A stretch of DNA of 64,000 nt from an uncultured Lachnospira sp. (GTDB taxonomy: Bacteria; Bacillota; Clostridia; Lachnospirales; Lachnospiraceae): contig CAJUKN010000002.1 in NCBI GenBank assembly GCA_910587485.1, forward strand, positions 58,378 through 122,377, given 5' to 3'. Under the pieces are notes generated by a model that did no database searches, was not told the origin of the DNA, and was given only the letters and a program-made list of their open reading frames with translations. This document shows, one piece after another, positions 1 to 7,602 of the stretch; the first letter of the stretch is position 1, and every line of letters begins with the position of its first letter. Position numbers and translations under genes: made by a program.

Positions 1-76
1 AAGCAACTAAAAGAGTTACAAGCAACTAAAAGAGTTACAAGCAACTAAAAGAGTTACAAGCAACTAAAAGAGTTGC
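1..76. repeat. Tandem array of a 19-bp unit (four copies)
   Basis: Four head-to-tail copies of AAGCAACTAAAAGAGTTAC start at 1, 20, 39 and 58; the fourth ends GC instead of AC. The array may continue left of the window. Each unit contains the short inverted repeat CAACT/AGTTG, so it can fold. Since 19 is not a multiple of 3, each unit shifts the reading frame, and TAA is met in every frame on the plus strand (8-10, 27-29, 46-48). A fifth partial copy (AAGCAACT) follows at 77. The array looks like a slippage product. Confidence 0.85.
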
Positions 77-186
77 AAGCAACTCTTGCAAGTTTGTATA
101 ACAAACTTGCTGTATTCAGGAAAGTTTTGTATAGCAAACTGGTTGTAAAAAATAAGATTTTAGCAGAAATAACTGCAACATATTGA
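49..186 (+). pseudogene. Possible 3' end of an upstream gene interrupted by the 19-bp array
   Basis: The frame is open from 49 to the TGA at 184-186 and has no start codon of its own apart from a TTG at 73. From the last repeat copy onward it reads KQLKELQATLASLYNKLAVF, which has plausible protein composition and heptad-like spacing. One possibility is that the array expanded inside the end of an upstream coding sequence and broke its frame. Within the frame the DNA at 88-110 is a perfect 10-bp inverted repeat (GCAAGTTTGT/ACAAACTTGC, 3-nt loop). The upstream gene is outside the window, so this stays weak. Confidence 0.25.
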
Positions 187-332
187 AAAATTAAAAAGGT
201 AAAGTGTAAGTTACGGCACTGTATATGAAAAGTATACAATAAATAGGAAAGGAGAAGGTTACAAAAAAACAAGTAACATTATAAGGAGCAAAAAATAGTA
301 CAAGCTTTTTATAAGTTTTTAGTAACAAATAT
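187..332. other. Non-coding gap before the FtsX-like gene
   Basis: AT-rich, with no credible open frame on either strand. Two purine-rich stretches resemble ribosome sites: AGGAAAGGAG near 244-253 and ATAAGGAG at 281-288. The second lies 45 bases before the ATG at 333, too far to serve it directly. No clear sigma-A promoter was recognised. Confidence 0.4.
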
Positions 333-3035
333 ATGATAAAGGATACATTGAGAGAGATTAAGTCGTCATTAGGACGATTTTTTGCTATATTTGCGATTAC
401 GATTGTAGGTGTAGCTTTTTTTGCTGGTGTTACAGCTTCTTCGGGTGATATGAAGTATTCTTCCGATGTATATTATGATGATTATAATTTGTATGATTTA
501 AGGATTGTTTCTAATGTTGGTTTTACAGAAGATGAAGTGCAAAAAATAAGAGAGGTTGATGGTATTGATGGATTTTTTGCAACACATACAACGGATGTTA
601 TATCGAATATAGAGGGTACACAAAATACAGTGCGTGTTATGACTGTTCCAGATACAAATTTAAATAGTGATAATAAGGGTTATATTAATCAATTAAGAAT
701 AAAAGAAGGTAGATTGCCTCAAAAATCAGGAGAGTGTGTGATAAGATTTTCTGATTTTTATGATGATAGTATTCAAGTTGGTGATAAACTAACCGTTTCG
801 GCAGATAAAGACAAAGATATTTTGGAAACATTAAAAGTGACCGAATTTGAGATTGTGGGCATTGTCTATACGCCGTATTATGTGAGTTATGATATTGGAC
901 AAAGTGATATTGGCAGTGGCAAAGTTCATTTTGCAATGATGATTCCAAATGGTGATTTTGTGGAAGAATATTATACAGAAATTTTTGCGACAGTTGATGG
1001 GGCAAAATCATATAACACATATTCTGATGAATATTTTGATTGTGTGGGTAGTGTAAAGGAAAAAATTGAAAATATACATGACGTGGCAGTTCAGATACGA
1101 GTTGATGATAATCTTAAAGAGATTGAGAAAAAGAAAGATGAGGCGTTAGATGAAGCATATCAGATAATACGAAAGAGAGTAGAAGAAGAAATTACAGGAA
1201 GATATCAGGCTTTTTATCCGGGAATTGATGTATCTAATATGGTTGAATCCATGATAGAAAGTGCTGTAGAGGAGAGTATTAAAAATTTTGATACCAGTGA
1301 AATTGATGATTATTTTGACGATTTAAAAAAGACCTTAAAAGAGTCAAGTGCTGATTGGGAATGGTATGTGTTAGACCGTGATTCTAGTTATTCTTTTAGA
1401 GAATATCAATCAAGTGCTGATAGAATGGATAAAATAGCCATTGTATTTCCTATATTTTTTATTTTAGTAGCGGCATTAGTTTGTCTTACAACGATGACAA
1501 GAATGGTTGATGAGCAGCGTGAGTTGATAGGAACATATAAGGCACTGGGTTATTCTAAAAGTACCATTGCTATGAAATATATTATTTATTCCTTTACAGC
1601 TTCAGCACTTGGTGGTGTAATAGGGTGTATTATTGGATTAAAATTATTTCCATATATTATTTATAATTGTTGGAATATCATCTATTATATGCCGGGCATA
1701 CAATATGGAGACCATTTCATTCTGTCTTTGGTAGCTATATGTTCTATGATAGCAGTGATTGTACTTGCAACGATATATGCGTGTTACAATGAATTATCAG
1801 AAGTTCCATCACAGCTTATGCGTCCAAAAGCACCAAGAAAAGGAAAAAAGATATTTCTTGAACATATTGGATTTATATGGAAACATATGTCATTTTCAAG
1901 CAAGGTTACTGCAAGAAATATTTTTCGATATAAAAAGCGTTTTTTTATGACAGTTGTGGGCGTAGCGGGCGGCTGTGCATTGATGTATGCAGGGTTTGGA
2001 ATTAAGGGCAGTATTTCTTCTCTTATCATAAAACAGTATGAGGAAATCTTGAAGTATAATTTGACGATTACGTATAGTGATGATTCTGTATACGATGCTG
2101 TAAAAGAAGATACTAGAATCAATGAGTACGCGGCACAATACAGCTATACAGCAAAAGTAAGCAATTTGGAACAGGTAAAAGATAAAAATTTTATTGAAAA
2201 AGAAAATATTAATATGAATGTGATTGATGATATTGCTGCTTTTGAAAAATTTGTATTACTGAGAAAGCGCAATACCAATACCATATATCATCTTGATAAT
2301 AACGGAATATGTATTACTGAAAAGCTTGCTAAAGATTTAGACGTGAAAGAAGGCGATACTGTATATGTTACAGATGAGGACGAAAAACGTATACCAATGA
2401 AGATTGCACATATTGTAGAAATGTATACATTTAATAGTATATATATGACAAAAGATTATTATCAAAAAGTAACAGGAAACGACAGCAATAATAATTGTAT
2501 TATTGCAACGGTTTACGATTCAAATGAGGAGCTGGAGAGTCAAATAGGAAGTGATTATCTGGCAATGGAAGATGTAGATAGTATTACGTTTTCAACTGCT
2601 AATATTACAAAGTTTGAAAATATGATTCAGACGATGAATTTAGTAACATATGTGTTGATATTGTCGGCTGCAATTTTATCCTTTATTGTATTATATAATC
2701 TTACCAATGTAAATATATCAGAGAGAATACGAGAAATTGCCACAATTAAAGTACTTGGCTTTTACGATTTGGAAGTTGCATCATATGTATACAGAGAGAA
2801 TGTATTAATATCAATTATTGGTGCTTTGGTGGGATTAGTTTTAGGCATGGCATTGCACAATTATATTATGATAACAGTTGAGATGGATAATATTATGTTT
2901 GGTAATGCCGTTAAGCCGTTAAGTTATATATATTCTGTTGTGTTGACGATTGTATTTTCAATGATTGTTAATATGGCGATGTATGGAAAATTAAGGCGTG
3001 TTAAGATGGTTGAGTCGTTAAAATCAATAGAGTGA
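333..3035 (+). CDS. Large FtsX-like ABC transporter permease
   Basis: This 900-residue membrane protein is built from two FtsX-type permease modules. Predicted membrane segments lie near residues 15-35, 366-386, 413-445, 461-485, 536-557, 773-790, 825-848 and 866-885. Large extracytoplasmic domains lie between segments 1-2 and 5-6. The conserved stretch after segment 6 (SERIREIATIKVLGFYDLEV) is a typical FtsX signature, with a matching DEQRELIGTYKALGYS copy after segment 2. Such permeases work with a separate ATPase in lipid, peptide or lipoprotein transport; no ATPase gene is visible here and it may lie upstream. An in-frame TAA at 312-314 and the lack of other starts fix the ATG at 333, which has no good ribosome site. 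The substrate is unknown. Confidence 0.88.
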   Translation: MIKDTLREIKSSLGRFFAIFAITIVGVAFFAGVTASSGDMKYSSDVYYDDYNLYDLRIVSNVGFTEDEVQKIREVDGIDGFFATHTTDVISNIEGTQNTVRVMTVPDTNLNSDNKGYINQLRIKEGRLPQKSGECVIRFSDFYDDSIQVGDKLTVSADKDKDILETLKVTEFEIVGIVYTPYYVSYDIGQSDIGSGKVHFAMMIPNGDFVEEYYTEIFATVDGAKSYNTYSDEYFDCVGSVKEKIENIHDVAVQIRVDDNLKEIEKKKDEALDEAYQIIRKRVEEEITGRYQAFYPGIDVSNMVESMIESAVEESIKNFDTSEIDDYFDDLKKTLKESSADWEWYVLDRDSSYSFREYQSSADRMDKIAIVFPIFFILVAALVCLTTMTRMVDEQRELIGTYKALGYSKSTIAMKYIIYSFTASALGGVIGCIIGLKLFPYIIYNCWNIIYYMPGIQYGDHFILSLVAICSMIAVIVLATIYACYNELSEVPSQLMRPKAPRKGKKIFLEHIGFIWKHMSFSSKVTARNIFRYKKRFFMTVVGVAGGCALMYAGFGIKGSISSLIIKQYEEILKYNLTITYSDDSVYDAVKEDTRINEYAAQYSYTAKVSNLEQVKDKNFIEKENINMNVIDDIAAFEKFVLLRKRNTNTIYHLDNNGICITEKLAKDLDVKEGDTVYVTDEDEKRIPMKIAHIVEMYTFNSIYMTKDYYQKVTGNDSNNNCIIATVYDSNEELESQIGSDYLAMEDVDSITFSTANITKFENMIQTMNLVTYVLILSAAILSFIVLYNLTNVNISERIREIATIKVLGFYDLEVASYVYRENVLISIIGALVGLVLGMALHNYIMITVEMDNIMFGNAVKPLSYIYSVVLTIVFSMIVNMAMYGKLRRVKMVESLKSIE

Positions 3036-3064
3036 AAAATATATATTTAGTATTGTTTGTGAGA

Positions 3065-3125
3065 ATCAACTAGACCAAAGCAACTGCCAATTATCTGAGT
3101 AGATGTGACGGATTGGTTCGTTGAT
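3065..3125. other. Intergenic nested hairpin
   Basis: ATCAAC (3065-3070) pairs with GTTGAT (3120-3125), and ACCAA (3074-3078) with TTGGT (3113-3117), across a small 3x2 internal loop. A further ATCT/AGAT hairpin sits at 3093-3104. It has no T-run, so it is not a standard terminator. It lies between the permease and spoIIIAA. Function unknown. Confidence 0.4.
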
Positions 3126-3161
3126 GACAAAAATAAATTGAATTTGAAAAATTTTATATTG

Positions 3162-3190
3162 GAATAAAAAAAACTGCTTGTTCATATATT
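3162..3190 (+). promoter_or_regulatory. Candidate sigma-E promoter of the spoIIIA operon
   Basis: GAATAAA (3162-3168) and CATATATT (3183-3190) are separated by 14 bases. This matches the Bacillus sigma-E pattern (KMATATT, 13-15 bases, CATACAMT) at 5 of 7 and 6 of 8 positions. In Bacillus spoIIIA is a mother-cell sigma-E operon, so this is expected biology. Transcription would start near 3197, inside the terminator hairpin, leaving a leader of about 25 bases. Confidence 0.5.
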
Positions 3191-3221
3191 GTGAAAAACA
3201 ATAGAAACAAGCAGTTTTTTT
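3171..3221 (+). terminator. Rho-independent terminator abutting the spoIIIAA start
   Basis: AAACTGCTTGTT (3171-3182) pairs with AACAAGCAGTTT (3206-3217), followed by a T-run that ends at 3221, the base before the ATG of spoIIIAA. It would stop read-through from the permease. Because the candidate sigma-E start lies between the two arms, sporulation transcripts would contain only the right arm and escape termination. Confidence 0.75.
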
Positions 3222-4124
3222 ATGGACAATATTGCACAAGTATTACGTATATTACCAGAGAGAGTAAAATTGGAAGTAAACGATGTGATTAAGCGAAATG
3301 GTCTTGCTTACAGCAAGCTGACAGAGATACATTTAAGAATTAATCAGAGTGTGATAATAAAATATGAATATGGAAAAGAGTATATTATTGGAAACATTCA
3401 CGTTACATCAGAAGATATTAATTATTGTATTCAAATGATAACAAAATATTCGATATACGCTTATCAGGACAGTATCCGAATGGGGTTTGTCACAGTAAAA
3501 GGAGGACACCGAGTAGGTGTTATGGGGCAGGCAATTGTTGAAAATGGTACGATTTCAGGACAGAAAAATATAACCTTTGTCAATATAAGAGTGGCGCATC
3601 AAGTACTTGGCTGTGCAAAGAATGTGATACCATTTATATGCAGTGGCAGCGTACATAACACATTGATTATCTCTCCGCCAAACTGTGGAAAAACAACACT
3701 GCTTCGAGATATTATAAGGAATATCTCAAATGGAATAAACTGTATACCAAGAAAAGTGGCATTGATTGATGAGCGCTCAGAAATAGCGGCAAGTTTTGAG
3801 GGAGTTCCACAAAATGATGTGGGACAAAGAACCGATGTTTTAGACCTTGCCCCAAAAAGTCAAGGTATGATACTGGCATTAAGGGCAATGTCGCCTGAAG
3901 TCATTGCGATTGATGAGCTAGGAGGGGTACAAGATATTGATGCGGTAAAACAAGTGATTCATTGTGGATGTAAAGTTATTGCAACAATACATGGATATGA
4001 TTTGCAGGATTGCTGTAACCGAAAAGAGTTAAAAGAGATGATAGGACATCATGGATTTACAAAAGTAATTATTTTGTCTGGAAAAAAAGGTGTGGGAACA
4101 ATAGAAAGTATGGTGAATACATAA
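3222..4124 (+). CDS. spoIIIAA: Stage III sporulation protein AA (ATPase of the SpoIIIA channel)
   Basis: The protein has 300 residues, the usual length, and resembles secretion-type AAA ATPases. Walker A is SPPNCGKTT at about residues 151-159, and a Walker-B-like EVIAIDELGG lies near 226-235. SpoIIIAA is thought to power the mother-cell part of the channel that keeps the engulfed forespore active. It is the first gene of the AA-AH operon and its stop codon directly abuts the spoIIIAB ATG. There is no Shine-Dalgarno before the ATG at 3222, which follows the T-run of a terminator, so initiation may be weak or the start slightly misplaced. The family identity is clear. Confidence 0.96.
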   Translation: MDNIAQVLRILPERVKLEVNDVIKRNGLAYSKLTEIHLRINQSVIIKYEYGKEYIIGNIHVTSEDINYCIQMITKYSIYAYQDSIRMGFVTVKGGHRVGVMGQAIVENGTISGQKNITFVNIRVAHQVLGCAKNVIPFICSGSVHNTLIISPPNCGKTTLLRDIIRNISNGINCIPRKVALIDERSEIAASFEGVPQNDVGQRTDVLDLAPKSQGMILALRAMSPEVIAIDELGGVQDIDAVKQVIHCGCKVIATIHGYDLQDCCNRKELKEMIGHHGFTKVIILSGKKGVGTIESMVNT

Positions 4125-4649
4125 ATGATTATTAGAATAGTTGGAGCAGTTATTATTTTATTGACGGCAGTGACAGCCGGAATTTGTCTTAGTTATATAG
4201 CAAAGACAAGAATTAAGCGGTTATGTGCAATGGTCTCGTCGCTTTATATTTTATCTGGAGATATACGTTATGGAATGACAAGCCTTCCGGCTGCATGTAT
4301 GAACATAGCAAGAGGAAGCCACAACGATTATTTAAGAAATTTTTATCAAAGGCTTTCCATTGATTTAAATAAAGATGAGTTTATTGTTTTTTCAGAATTG
4401 TGGAAAAGGCTCATTTATACTTATGTGAAAGAAATTTATCTGACAGAAAGTGACTGTGAAGTTTTATGTGAAATTGGTGAGTTGCCGTTACATTTGGATA
4501 AAGATATGCAGATTAAACATATAGAAAATATTTGCTGTCGTTTAAATGATATTATTGCCGAAGCAAAATCTTGTGTAAATAACAAATGTAGAATTTATCA
4601 ATGTACCTCAATAGCAGCAGGGATAATTATTGTTATACTTTTACTATAA
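4125..4649 (+). CDS. spoIIIAB: Stage III sporulation protein AB
   Basis: The protein has 174 residues. An N-terminal membrane segment (about 2-25) and a short C-terminal hydrophobic end (about 160-174) flank a helical soluble region, the normal SpoIIIAB layout. SpoIIIAB is a membrane subunit of the SpoIIIA-SpoIIQ channel and resembles GspF-type secretion proteins. It begins at the base after the spoIIIAA stop, indicating translational coupling, and spoIIIAC follows after 19 bases. Identity rests on position in the operon, length and membrane layout together with family resemblance. Confidence 0.93.
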   Translation: MIIRIVGAVIILLTAVTAGICLSYIAKTRIKRLCAMVSSLYILSGDIRYGMTSLPAACMNIARGSHNDYLRNFYQRLSIDLNKDEFIVFSELWKRLIYTYVKEIYLTESDCEVLCEIGELPLHLDKDMQIKHIENICCRLNDIIAEAKSCVNNKCRIYQCTSIAAGIIIVILLL

Positions 4650-4668
4650 TACAGATTGGAGGCTGGTA

Positions 4669-4863
4669 ATGGAAGTGAGTATCATATTTAAAATAGCAGC
4701 GGTGGGCATACTTGTTTCGGTGTTAAGTCAAGTGTTAAAGCATAGCGGAAGAGAAGAACATGCCTTCCTTACAAGTCTTGCAGGACTGTTGTTGGTATTA
4801 TATTGGATTGTCCCATATATTGTTGAGTTGTTTGAAACAATGAAGAAAATGTTTCAGCTATAA
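4669..4863 (+). CDS. spoIIIAC: Stage III sporulation protein AC
   Basis: The 64-residue protein has two membrane helices, which is the normal size of SpoIIIAC. The ATG at 4669 was chosen because GGAGG at 4658-4662 lies six bases ahead. A longer frame from 4630 would overlap spoIIIAB and add a poor N-terminus. SpoIIIAC is a small integral-membrane part of the feeding channel and is related to SpoIIIAD. The next gene starts 50 bases on. Confidence 0.93.
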   Translation: MEVSIIFKIAAVGILVSVLSQVLKHSGREEHAFLTSLAGLLLVLYWIVPYIVELFETMKKMFQL

Positions 4864-4913
4864 TATAACAAGACAAAATATTTCAGTTTTAAGACAGTAA
4901 GGCAGGTGGAATT

Positions 4914-6341
4914 TTGATAGAAATTATTAAAGTTGCAGCATTGGCAATCAGTGTTGTCTATCTGATTTCCATTTTAAAAAGTGCGGGAAGTCAGTTACAT
5001 ATCGTTCTTATTATGACTTTTTCAGTACTGGTTATATATATTTTATCAGGACGCATATCTGGAATTATTGCACAGCTCACAAGAATGCAGGCAATTGTTA
5101 ATTATGGACAGGATTATATAGCACTTTTAATTAAAATTATTGGTATTACTTATGTCACTCAGTTTGCTTCTGATTTATGTAAAGATAGTGGATACAATGC
5201 ACTTGCAGGACAGATTGAGTTGTTTTGTAAAATTACAATAGCGGCAATCAGTTTTCCTGTGATATGCAGTTTATTTGATATGACACTTATGACAGTAAAT
5301 GCTGCAACGCCAGAAATTGAGGATTTGGATTTTTCGGAGATTGACCGTATACTTGAAAATAGTAATTACAATGGATTTTCCTTTGAAAATATTGTAAAGG
5401 ATATATACAATAATGATTTTCAGGCACAAGGATTGATAAGACAGGCTATCCAATCCATTTTTAATGAAATTATAAGCAATCAATCTTATATATTAAATAT
5501 CTTATTTCTTGCTGTATTTTCAGCTTCACTAAAGATTCTTTTACCGGATAATAACAATAAACAGGTAAGCGATATCTCACTTTTTATCGTATATGCCATA
5601 ATGATAATTACCATCTATTCGATATTTAAGTCCGCTGTATCAATTAGTTACAAAGCAATTCATTCAACAGTTGATTTGTATATGGCAATCATTCCTATTT
5701 TGCTGCCCTTGATTGCGGCGGTTACTGGCAGTATCAGCAGTGGAATTTATTATGAAGTAGTGATTATGATGGTTACTGCTGTCAATGTTATATTTAAAGA
5801 TATTTTAATTAATGTGGTAAGAGCTATATATATGATATCTATGGTAAATATACTTACTGAAGGTGGACGATTTACGAAATTGGGAGAAATTTTAACACGG
5901 GCAGTAAAATTGTGTTGTAAATTGGTATTGACAGTATTTTCAGGATTGAGTTGTGTTAAGACAATTTTAGGTCAATCAACAGATACTGTTAAAAGAAATT
6001 TGTTTTATAAATCTGCCAAGTTTATTCCCGCAGTTGGAGATTCAATAGAGGCTGTTTCTCAGACCGTTGTGGCAGCAGGAAATGTAATAAAAAATGCAGT
6101 AGGTATAGCTGGAATCCTTGTTCTTATAGTAACAGTCAGCGCACCTTTGCTTCAGTTGATATCTATCACATGTATGTTAAAAATATTGGCAGCCGTGATT
6201 GAACCATTGGCAGACAAGCAATTTATTTCTATTATAGATACTTCTGGAAATATATTAGGCTTGTTGTGCTTGATTGTTATTGTTCAATGCAGTTTGTTTA
6301 TTATGGTAACAGCTATTGTGATATGTCTGTTAAAGCCATAA
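4914..6341 (+). CDS. spoIIIAD-spoIIIAE: Fused stage III sporulation protein AD-AE
   Basis: One uninterrupted 475-residue frame carries both proteins. Residues 1 to about 128 are a whole SpoIIIAD with its membrane helices. From about 129 the sequence matches SpoIIIAE after its signal peptide: an extracytoplasmic stretch (IEDLDFSEIDRIL) and then the polytopic domain with the conserved region around KSAKFIPAVGDSIEAV. These are normally two genes, and SpoIIIAE has its own signal sequence. Here the last SpoIIIAD helix takes the place of that signal, keeping the topology. The start is TTG at 4914 after AGGTGG. SpoIIIAE is a large membrane channel subunit. The fusion needs loss of a stop, a start and a signal region, so a single-base sequencing error cannot explain it. 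Confidence 0.9.
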   Translation: MIEIIKVAALAISVVYLISILKSAGSQLHIVLIMTFSVLVIYILSGRISGIIAQLTRMQAIVNYGQDYIALLIKIIGITYVTQFASDLCKDSGYNALAGQIELFCKITIAAISFPVICSLFDMTLMTVNAATPEIEDLDFSEIDRILENSNYNGFSFENIVKDIYNNDFQAQGLIRQAIQSIFNEIISNQSYILNILFLAVFSASLKILLPDNNNKQVSDISLFIVYAIMIITIYSIFKSAVSISYKAIHSTVDLYMAIIPILLPLIAAVTGSISSGIYYEVVIMMVTAVNVIFKDILINVVRAIYMISMVNILTEGGRFTKLGEILTRAVKLCCKLVLTVFSGLSCVKTILGQSTDTVKRNLFYKSAKFIPAVGDSIEAVSQTVVAAGNVIKNAVGIAGILVLIVTVSAPLLQLISITCMLKILAAVIEPLADKQFISIIDTSGNILGLLCLIVIVQCSLFIMVTAIVICLLKP

Positions 6342-6385
6342 TGACGTCATATGCACTTATGTTTGATAATATTAGAATAAGGGAA

Positions 6386-6408
6386 TGTGAAAAATAAATT
6401 GTTTCACA
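6386..6408. other. Hairpin after the spoIIIAD-AE gene
   Basis: TGTGAAA (6386-6392) pairs with TTTCACA (6402-6408). No T-run follows. It lies in the 177-base gap that separates spoIIIAF from the rest of an otherwise tight operon. The gap also has a 10-bp palindrome, ATGACGTCAT, at 6341-6350 overlapping the stop codon. Confidence 0.35.
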
Positions 6409-6432
6409 AGTTCAATAAAATTTAACTAGCAA

Positions 6433-6518
6433 TTTGTGTCTGCGCGTTGCTTGACACAAAGTTACCAAAAAGAACCAAAGGTTCTTTGCGCAAAAGCAGC
6501 GCAGAAATGAGGATTTTT
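6433..6518 (+). repeat. Dispersed structured element, copy 1 (before spoIIIAF)
   Basis: Arm A is TTTGTGTC (6433-6440) with GACACAAA (6453-6460), a perfect 8-bp stem around a 12-nt loop. Nine bases of that loop (6444-6452) can instead pair with 6494-6502. An extra perfect 8-bp hairpin, AAAGAACC/GGTTCTTT, lies at 6469-6487. The element ends at the ribosome site GAAATGAGG of spoIIIAF. Two related copies occur at 46047 and 51926, with the same 12-nt loop and compensatory base changes. Reading it as an N-terminal extension of spoIIIAF was rejected. Confidence 0.75.
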
Positions 6519-7085
6519 ATGGAATGGGTAAAACAGATATTTGTCACAGGTATTATGACGGAATTAATATTACATTTGTTGCCAGATAAAAAATATGACA
6601 AGTATGTGCGGTTAATTTGTGGAGTCATATTAACAATGGTATGTATTTCGCCCATACTGTCATTTTTTAATAATAAAAATAATATAAAAGATTATATCAA
6701 TATCTTTGAAAAAATTGGACAAAAATATGATTACCAAACCATGATAGGAAATATGCAGGGAACAGACCAATCCTATTATATACAAAACTACATAGAAGTT
6801 AATTGTAAGTATATTAATGGTCTGGTTTTAGAGGAAGGATTAAATCCAGTTGATTGTAAAATTGTTCTGGATATGGATGAAAATAGCGAAACCTATGGAA
6901 GTATAGAAACGATTGCCCTAACCATTACAGATGGGAAAAATTCATGTTATGAAAAAGATAACGGAAACCTTATATCCAATCAAGGTGGCAGCAAACAGTA
7001 CAGTGAGGAGCTTTTGGCACTTATAGAAACAATTTGTGTAACCTATGAAATCAATAAAGATAGTATTCATGTGAAAATTACATGA
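6519..7085 (+). CDS. spoIIIAF: Stage III sporulation protein AF
   Basis: The 188-residue protein has two N-terminal membrane segments (about 5-22 and 33-52) and a soluble extracytoplasmic domain, the SpoIIIAF layout. SpoIIIAF is a membrane subunit of the SpoIIIA channel. The ATG at 6519 starts MEWVKQIF, matching family N-termini. An in-frame ATG at 6507 lies inside the Shine-Dalgarno itself (ATGAGG), so a protein four residues longer is possible. It is separated from spoIIIAD-AE by a 177-base gap carrying a structured repeat, which could give it its own expression level. Confidence 0.9.
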   Translation: MEWVKQIFVTGIMTELILHLLPDKKYDKYVRLICGVILTMVCISPILSFFNNKNNIKDYINIFEKIGQKYDYQTMIGNMQGTDQSYYIQNYIEVNCKYINGLVLEEGLNPVDCKIVLDMDENSETYGSIETIALTITDGKNSCYEKDNGNLISNQGGSKQYSEELLALIETICVTYEINKDSIHVKIT

Positions 7086-7129
7086 AAGAGCTAGTAAAAA
7101 AATGATTGAGCAAGAATGGGAGGATTAGT

Positions 7130-7567
7130 GTGAATAATAAAAATGATTTCATAGAAAAAATATTGAATAAAAAGGGCAAGGAAAAAATATTAATAGTATT
7201 ATTAATAGGGATTTTATTAATGGTTATCGCAATACCCGTAAAAGATGAATCAAAAAACAACAATTCCTTTATCGGTTCACAAGATACAAATAATGATATG
7301 TATACGAACTGGTTAAAGGATTATAATTCTGATATTACGTCCTACAGCACATTTATTGAAGAAAAATTAAAAAATATTTTATCAAAAGTTGAAGGTGTTG
7401 GTGAGGTTAATGTAATGGTCAAAATTAATGAAGACGAGTCAATTGAGGGTGTGATAGTAGTTGCAGGAGGAGGTGGTAACGGAACAGTGTCAGCCAGTAT
7501 TACATCTGCTATTGAAGCTTTGCTTGGAATACCAGCTCATAAGATTAAAGTATTAAAAATGGTATAA
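7130..7567 (+). CDS. spoIIIAG: Stage III sporulation protein AG
   Basis: The protein has 145 residues from a GTG at 7130 that follows GGGAGG (7118-7123); a TTG frame from 7106 would include the ribosome site and was not used. One membrane helix lies at about residues 19-36, followed by the ring-building domain (VEGVGEVNVMVKINEDES to the C-terminus). SpoIIIAG forms a large ring of the feeding channel in the intermembrane space. It is shorter than Bacillus SpoIIIAG (about 229 residues), mainly because the part between the helix and the ring domain is short. Confidence 0.9.
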   Translation: MNNKNDFIEKILNKKGKEKILIVLLIGILLMVIAIPVKDESKNNNSFIGSQDTNNDMYTNWLKDYNSDITSYSTFIEEKLKNILSKVEGVGEVNVMVKINEDESIEGVIVVAGGGGNGTVSASITSAIEALLGIPAHKIKVLKMV

Positions 7568-7602
7568 CAATAAGCGTTTGTTGCGCAGAAATGGAGTAGT
7601 CA

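Noticed and set aside
4914..6341. SpoIIIAD-AE fusion as a sequencing frameshift artefact
   Set aside because: The frame is continuous and the separate stop, start and signal peptide are all absent, which one indel would not produce.
6433..6503. An H-type pseudoknot with both stems formed together
   Set aside because: Stem A leaves a 12-nt loop and the alternative stem uses 9-10 of those bases, leaving almost no linker to cross the groove; competing folds are more likely.
6447..6518. N-terminal extension of spoIIIAF reading through structured element copy 1
   Set aside because: The frame is open but the DNA is a repeated element found before unrelated genes, it starts with TTG without a ribosome site, and SpoIIIAF homology starts at MEWVKQIF.
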